A stretch of 64,000 nt of DNA, taken from Sphingosinicella microcystinivorans. Lineage in GTDB: Bacteria > Pseudomonadota > Alphaproteobacteria > Sphingomonadales > Sphingomonadaceae. The DNA is taken from assembly GCF_003634215.1 (NCBI RefSeq), contig NZ_RBWX01000011.1, positions 62,001 through 126,000 on the forward strand, written 5' to 3'. Below, one piece after another: positions 56,080-64,000 of this stretch. Under the pieces are notes generated by a model. The model did no database searches. It was not told the origin of the DNA and saw only the letters and a list, made by a program, of their open reading frames with translations. Every line of letters begins with the position of its first letter. Positions within the stretch are counted from its first letter, which is position 1. A program made the translations under genes and the position numbers.

Positions 56080-57180
56080 ATGAAGGCGACGGTCGAGCGG
56101 GCGACGCTGCTCAAATGCCTTGGTCACGTCCAGTCGGTGGTGGAGCGTCGCAACACGATCCCGATCCTGTCGAACGTCCTTATCGAGGTTGAGAACGGCG
56201 GCCTCAAGCTGATGGCGACGGACCTCGACCTGCAGGTCGTCGATTCGATCGCCGCGCAGGTGGAAACGGCGGGTGCGACGACGGTTTCGGCGCACACGCT
56301 GTTCGACATCGTGCGAAAGCTGCCCGAGGGCAGCCAGGTCGAAATCGCGGTTTCGGGCGACAAGATGTCGATCGCGGCAGGCCGCGCGCGCTTCAACCTC
56401 GCGACGCTGCCGCGCGACGACTTCCCGATGATCGCCGAAAGCGACCTGCCGACGAAGTTCCAGCTTCCCGCCGAAACGCTGAAGCAGATCATCGACAAGA
56501 CGCGCTTCGCGATTTCGACCGAAGAGACACGCTATTACCTCAACGGCATCTTCATGCACGTGGTTGAGGGCAAGCTCTACGCGGTCGCGACCGACGGCCA
56601 CCGCCTGGCGCGTGTCGCGCTCGACGCGCCTGCGGGTTCGGATGGAATGCCCGACATCATCGTGCCGCGGAAATGCGTCGCCGAGGTGCGCAAGCTCCTC
56701 GACGAGGTGACGGGCGAGATCGAGGTTTCGCTCTCCTCCACCAAGATCCGCTTCCGCGCAGGCACGGCGGTGCTCACCTCGAAGCTTATCGACGGCACCT
56801 TCCCCGATTATTCGCGGGTCATCCCCACGAAGAACGACCGGCTGCTGAAGGTGGACACGAAATCGCTCGCCGAGGGCGTCGACCGCGTGGCGGCGATCGC
56901 CACCGAGAAGACGCGCGCGGTGAAGATGAGCATCGACCGCGACCGCATCGTGCTGTCGGTGACGAGCCCGGAAACCGGCACCGCCGCTGAGGAAGTGCCC
57001 GCGGATTACGCATCGGAGAGCCTCGATGTGGGCTTCAACGCGCGCTACCTGCTGGACATCCTCAGCGAGATCGAGACCGACGAGATCGAGATTCATCTCG
57101 CCGACGCCGCCGCGCCGACGCTGATTCGTGAAGGCCAGTCCTCGCCCGCGCTCTATGTGTTGATGCCGATGCGCGTCTGA
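56080..57180 (+). CDS. dnaN: DnaN: DNA polymerase III sliding clamp (beta subunit)
   Basis: This 366-residue protein has the three repeated clamp domains (about 1-125, 126-245, 246-366). It begins MKATVERATLLKCLGHVQSV and ends with the conserved YVLMPMRV region. It rings the DNA and tethers polymerase III and repair proteins. The start is ATG, preceded by AAGGGAAA. No dnaA gene lies upstream; an ABC exporter does. recF lies 2 kb downstream rather than directly adjacent, so the classic dnaA-dnaN-recF-gyrB order is broken. Confidence 0.97.
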   Translation: MKATVERATLLKCLGHVQSVVERRNTIPILSNVLIEVENGGLKLMATDLDLQVVDSIAAQVETAGATTVSAHTLFDIVRKLPEGSQVEIAVSGDKMSIAAGRARFNLATLPRDDFPMIAESDLPTKFQLPAETLKQIIDKTRFAISTEETRYYLNGIFMHVVEGKLYAVATDGHRLARVALDAPAGSDGMPDIIVPRKCVAEVRKLLDEVTGEIEVSLSSTKIRFRAGTAVLTSKLIDGTFPDYSRVIPTKNDRLLKVDTKSLAEGVDRVAAIATEKTRAVKMSIDRDRIVLSVTSPETGTAAEEVPADYASESLDVGFNARYLLDILSEIETDEIEIHLADAAAPTLIREGQSSPALYVLMPMRV

Positions 57181-57187
57181 CGCGTGG

Positions 57188-58396
57188 ATGCCATCCCCAC
57201 CGGACGTGACCGTAGCCCCGCAAACTTCCGTATCGCGGAAGCGGAAAGTGCTGCGGTTTGTGCTGCGTTACCTTGTCTTGCTGCCGGTGCTGCTGCTTGC
57301 CGTCGCCATCGGCACGGCGCTCGGCATACGAGCGTTCCTGCAAAGCGCCAATTCTGCCGACGCACGCATCGTTTCACCCCGCGGAATAGAAGAGGCTGGA
57401 TATGTGCGGCTGGGCGGCGCGCGCCAGTGGGTGACGATCCGCGGACAGGATCGCCGACAGCCGATCCTCGTCTATCTTCACGGCGGGCCGGGCGGAACGA
57501 CGAGCGATCTTGCCTATAGCTTCCAGCGACCGTGGGAGGATTATTTCACCGTCGTGCAGTGGGACCAAAGGGGCTTTGGTCGATCCGCCATCGATGGCGA
57601 GGCCCTGCGCGGCACCATAACCAAGACCCAACTCGTCGACGACGCCATCGCGCTTATCGAGCATCTGCGCCGCCGCACCGGCCAACAGAAAGTGATCCTT
57701 CTTGGCCATAGCTGGGGCACGGTGCTGGGCGCCGAGGTCGCGAAACGCCGGCCCGACCTGCTCTATGCGTACGTCGGCTTCGGACAGCTGACGGGCTGGA
57801 AACGCAACATGGAGGAAACGCGCGCGGCGCTTGCCGAGATCGGCCGCACCACGGGCAACGCCGCACTTGCGAGGGCCATGGCCGATGCAGGTCCGGCGCC
57901 CGACGCCCACGATACCGAGGCCTTTTCGGCGTGGACGGCGAAAATACAGAAGCACCTCTCCGCTGCGCGCGGGTCCTGGTACAACAGCGCCGGCGCGGGA
58001 GACATCGCCAGCCGGATGCTCGCGACGGCGTTTGCTTCGCCCACGCTGTCGCTCCGCGCCATGTGGCGCATGCTGAACACCGATACGGACCTTGCCCTCG
58101 ATCCGCTGATGGCCTCCGTGGCGGACTGGGACTTCCGCGAGACACTGGGTCGCGATTTCGATGTGCCGATGATTTTCGTTTCGGGCCGTCACGACCTGCA
58201 GACACCCGCGGCCGCAGCGGCCCGGCTTGCTGCGGAGCTGTGTTCGCCGCAGACGCGAATGATCTTCATCGAGAATTCCGCGCACTTCATGGTGACGGAA
58301 GAGCCGGGACGCGTGCTTGGCGCACTGCTCGAGGTCCGTCCGTTCGCGGCAGACGGAGCGGTGACCGCGACACCGGCCTGCAAAGCCCGCGGCTGA
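57188..58396 (+). CDS. membrane-anchored alpha/beta hydrolase (prolyl aminopeptidase-like, S33)
   Basis: This 402-residue protein has an N-terminal membrane helix (about 25-52) and an alpha/beta hydrolase domain. HGGPGG (about 98-103), the S33 oxyanion motif, and the nucleophile GHSWG (Ser near 178) are clear. ENSAHF holds the likely catalytic His near 363. The basic start followed by a long hydrophobic stretch suggests anchoring with the domain in the periplasm. It starts seven bases after dnaN, so it is probably read from the dnaN transcript. The substrate, a peptide or ester, is unknown. Confidence 0.85.
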   Translation: MPSPPDVTVAPQTSVSRKRKVLRFVLRYLVLLPVLLLAVAIGTALGIRAFLQSANSADARIVSPRGIEEAGYVRLGGARQWVTIRGQDRRQPILVYLHGGPGGTTSDLAYSFQRPWEDYFTVVQWDQRGFGRSAIDGEALRGTITKTQLVDDAIALIEHLRRRTGQQKVILLGHSWGTVLGAEVAKRRPDLLYAYVGFGQLTGWKRNMEETRAALAEIGRTTGNAALARAMADAGPAPDAHDTEAFSAWTAKIQKHLSAARGSWYNSAGAGDIASRMLATAFASPTLSLRAMWRMLNTDTDLALDPLMASVADWDFRETLGRDFDVPMIFVSGRHDLQTPAAAAARLAAELCSPQTRMIFIENSAHFMVTEEPGRVLGALLEVRPFAADGAVTATPACKARG

Positions 58397-58399
58397 CCT

Positions 58400-59116
58400 T
58401 TATTTGGCGGGCGCGCCCGCCTTCACTTCTTTCAGAAGGTCGGCACGGCTCATCGGCGCGGCTGGAAGCTGGAAGCGCGCAGGGTCGATCGCACCGTCCT
58501 TCACGCTCGCAAGCTCGAACCGCGTGCCGGCCTTGAGCGGCGTGCCGAGCGTGAAGGCCTGACGCATGTCACCGATCATGCTCGCGGCGACTTCGCCGAT
58601 CATCGGTGCAGCCATCACCATTGTCGCTTCCATGAACTGCAGCATCGCCTTGCCCGCGGGCGCGAGCGCCGGATCGCGCGTCGCCACCCATTCGATGGCG
58701 GTCTCCGGGTTCATCTTGTCGATGCCCTTGATGCGATAGGCATCGCCCGTGAAGCCCGCGACGGTCGTCGTGCCCGCCGCCTCGATAACGAGCGGCTGCG
58801 CGGGCTTCGGATCGGCCTTCGCCGCGGCATCGAAGAGCGCGCCGAACATCGGCCCGATAACCTCCCCGAACACGGCGGCGACATCGGTAAGCCGCGTGAC
58901 GCGGGGCTTTTCCTGCGCCGTATCGATCAGGAAAAGCTCGCCATCCTGAACCAGCCCGGTCTGCCCCGGCACCGGCCCGGTGATATGCACGATGCCGCTA
59001 TCGGCAATCTCCAATGTCAGATTTTTCCCATCCTGCCCCTTGTAGACGACCGTCTGGTCGGCAAGCGCGGTGGACGAAAACAACATGGCGACGGCAAACG
59101 CAGCGGCACGGATCAT
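58400..59116 (-). CDS. secreted protein of unknown function
   Basis: I do not recognise this 238-residue protein. I chose the ATG at 59116, preceded by GGGAGACG; the open frame runs far into the recF region without support. A clean signal peptide (about 1-19, ending STALA) points to the periplasm. The mature part begins with a beta-rich segment (QTVVYKGQDGKNLTLEIADS) and contains an amphipathic, Met- and Ala-rich helix (about 163-190). It has no cysteines. It is convergent with the S33 hydrolase gene and divergent from recF. Confidence 0.7.
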   Translation of the reverse strand: MIRAAAFAVAMLFSSTALADQTVVYKGQDGKNLTLEIADSGIVHITGPVPGQTGLVQDGELFLIDTAQEKPRVTRLTDVAAVFGEVIGPMFGALFDAAAKADPKPAQPLVIEAAGTTTVAGFTGDAYRIKGIDKMNPETAIEWVATRDPALAPAGKAMLQFMEATMVMAAPMIGEVAASMIGDMRQAFTLGTPLKAGTRFELASVKDGAIDPARFQLPAAPMSRADLLKEVKAGAPAK

Positions 59117-59164
59117 GGACGTCTCCCTTTCGCCCAAGACTAGCACGCGATAGACGGGGCCGCC

Positions 59165-62639
<3,475 letters not shown>

Positions 62640-62727
62640 GCGGCTCGCTCTCCTTCTTGATCTGCCGCAATGTCGCTTGCGTTGCCGGTGGTATCACTCG
62701 TTCGGGTGAATAGTGGGAGAGCGGAAA

Positions 62728-63525
62728 ATGAAATCGATTCTCGTTCATATCCATGAGGATGCGGGACAGAACGCACGGCTGCAGGCCGCGCTCGACACGG
62801 CGCGCTATTACAGCGGCCACCTGACCTGCCTGCAGGCGATGCCGTTCGCGGCCTATGCGGGCGAGCCCTTCACGGGCGCGATGATCGCCTACGAGGCCTA
62901 CGCCGAAACGATGGAGGCGACGCGCACGCGCATCGAAGCGCAGCTTCAGAACGAAGGCGTGCCGTGGGACTGGATCGATTCGCGCGGCAGCGGTTCGGTC
63001 GCGGTGATGATGCACAGCCAGCTCACCGACCTTATCGTGCTGAGCCCCACCGGCAAGCTCACCGATCCCGATGCGGCGCTGCCCATCGTCGGGGAGATCG
63101 CAACGAAGGTCCGCGCGCCGGTGCTGGCCGTCCGCGACGACCAGATCGGCTTCGATCCGTCGGGCGCCGCACTGATCGCGTGGAACGGATCACCCGAAGC
63201 CGCGCAGGCGGTGCGCAACACGATGAGCCTGCTGACCGCCTCGAAAGGCGTCCACATCGCCTGCATCGAAGAGGATTTCGACACGCACATTCCGGCACGC
63301 GAAGCGGCCTCCTACCTCTCCCGCTACGGCATCAAGGCCGAAGTCCATGCACGCGCGAAAAGCGGCACGGTGGCGGACACGCTGAGCAGCATCGCCGCCG
63401 AGGTGAGCGCCGGCTATCTGGTGATGGGCGCGTACGGGCGCTCGCGGTTTGCCGAGTTTATCCTCGGCGGCGTAACGCGCTCGCTGCTGGCGGACGCGGC
63501 GTTGCCGCTGGTGCTTTCGCACTGA
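62728..63525 (+). CDS. universal stress protein with two UspA domains
   Basis: This 265-residue protein has two tandem Usp folds (about 1-140 and 145-265). Only the second keeps the ATP-binding pattern, MGAYGRSRFAEFILGGVTRS near the C-terminus. The first domain is degenerate, as is common in tandem Usp proteins. I chose the ATG at 62728, preceded by GGGAGAGCGG; a GTG five codons earlier is also in frame. Its last 68 bases overlap a convergent gene for a membrane protein. Confidence 0.88.
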   Translation: MKSILVHIHEDAGQNARLQAALDTARYYSGHLTCLQAMPFAAYAGEPFTGAMIAYEAYAETMEATRTRIEAQLQNEGVPWDWIDSRGSGSVAVMMHSQLTDLIVLSPTGKLTDPDAALPIVGEIATKVRAPVLAVRDDQIGFDPSGAALIAWNGSPEAAQAVRNTMSLLTASKGVHIACIEEDFDTHIPAREAASYLSRYGIKAEVHARAKSGTVADTLSSIAAEVSAGYLVMGAYGRSRFAEFILGGVTRSLLADAALPLVLSH

Positions 63526-63757
63526 CCTTTCGGATCAGGTAGCGGTAAACGCCAACAAAATTGATGACGAAGAGCACGGCGTTCTGCGTGGAGAGCGCCG
63601 CCTCCTCGTCCAGCAGCCCTGCGGTGATCCACGCCGCGCTCGACAGGAGAAAGAGCACGAAACCCCAGCCGGTGATACGCCGGCCGAGATCGGCTGCGAC
63701 CGCGAGCGCGGCAACCATACCGCTGATCGACGCGATCCACTTTACGACTTCCAGCAC
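63458..63757 (-). CDS. small membrane protein of unknown function
   Basis: This 99-residue protein has three hydrophobic segments (about 6-24, 30-50 and 58-76), consistent with three inner-membrane helices, and a basic Pro/Ala-rich tail. I recognise no family. The start ATG is preceded by AAGGAGCGC, a good ribosome site, which supports a real gene. The tail is encoded opposite the last 68 bases of the universal stress protein gene. Confidence 0.65.
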   Translation of the reverse strand: MLEVVKWIASISGMVAALAVAADLGRRITGWGFVLFLLSSAAWITAGLLDEEAALSTQNAVLFVINFVGVYRYLIRKVSAKAPAATPRPPAASALRRRG

Positions 63758-64000
63758 AGAGCGCTCCTTTCGGGTGCCCCCGAAGGTTCAAGCGACGGGC
63801 CGGCCTGCAGGTTCCGGCGGGCGGCGTGATAAAAACCGTGGCGTTCCGGCAACACCCGACAGCGATGCATGGCAACAACACTGCCTCACCATGCGTAGTT
63901 GTTGCAGGTTTGCTCGGTTCGCCCCAACTTAGGCCTTTACGCGAGGGGAAGCTGTCGGCAGGTTCCACTTGTGCGTCCAGATGCAGTTCCGATTATCGCA
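63758..64000. other. right-edge region without a recognised gene
   Basis: These 243 bases hold no open frame I can support on either strand. An 8-bp inverted repeat (GCAACAAC at 63872-63879 with GTTGTTGC at 63898-63905) has an 18-base loop and no T tract. The region ends at the window edge, so the next gene may begin outside. Confidence 0.4.

Noticed and set aside
63872-63905. Inverted repeat as a terminator or tRNA-like structure
   Set aside because: The stem is only 8 bp with an 18-base loop, no T tract follows, and no cloverleaf can be drawn.

Overview
The window is 64 kb of GC-rich, densely coding DNA with no gene-free stretch longer than 300 bases. It contains no rRNA, tRNA, insertion sequence, prophage or CRISPR array that I could recognise. 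Large TonB-dependent receptors, a paa operon, a PEP-CTERM protein, SCOT-type CoA transferase genes and a dnaN/recF/gyrB block suggest a chromosomal region of an aerobic alphaproteobacterium, most likely a sphingomonad. I cannot resolve genus or species from sequence alone.

Layout. (1) 1-656 is the 3' end of recQ. (2) 653-16182 is a catabolic island. A leftward hydrolase-SDR pair diverges from a TetR regulator and a rightward run: two HyuA-like subunits, a small zinc subunit, a 257-aa protein of unknown family, a HyuB-like subunit, a CoA ligase, a DUF35 protein, a thiolase and a TonB receptor. The gene content and order resemble the ATP-dependent acetophenone carboxylase (Apc) genes of anaerobic ethylbenzene degraders, followed by beta-keto acid activation and thiolysis. 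(3) 16250-20568 holds a second TonB receptor facing left and two tandem LuxR-type regulators facing right. (4) 20611-28867 is the aerobic phenylacetate pathway: paaZ and paaG on the minus strand, paaI-paaJ and paaABCDE on the plus strand. paaF and paaH are not in the window. (5) 28972-35378 holds a PEP-CTERM protein, a leftward cupin/acyl-CoA synthetase pair and a divergent SDR-SDR-VOC-paaK operon. (6) 35405-40406 holds a Sel1/TPR-like protein, a RibD-type reductase, a TetR regulator, a metallo-beta-lactamase-fold protein, a FAD monooxygenase, a DUF2783 protein and an Rrf2 regulator. (7) 40467-48133 is leftward: a MacAB-TolC-like exporter with an EamA transporter, then plsC-like and cfa lipid genes. 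(8) 48227-55980 has an RlpA-like protein, rlmN, a histidine phosphatase, scoA-acid phosphatase-scoB, and a second adaptor/permease/ATPase exporter. (9) 56080-64000 has dnaN, a membrane-anchored hydrolase, a secreted hypothetical protein, recF, gyrB, a universal stress protein and a small membrane protein.

How the genes may work together. A 16-base element close to GACCGATCGGTCGATC occurs beside the TetR gene (2332 and 2467), upstream of the first LuxR gene (18655), upstream of paaA (25227) and, more weakly, between paaG and paaI (23484). This links the ketone carboxylase island to the phenylacetate operon. A testable reading is that an aryl methyl ketone, possibly made from a secondary alcohol by the SDR, is carboxylated, activated and cleaved by the thiolase to acetyl-CoA plus an aryl-acyl-CoA. 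If the ketone were of the arylacetone type, the product would be phenylacetyl-CoA, the substrate of PaaABCE. This is inference. What the sequence supports directly is the gene set, the operon structure and the shared motif.
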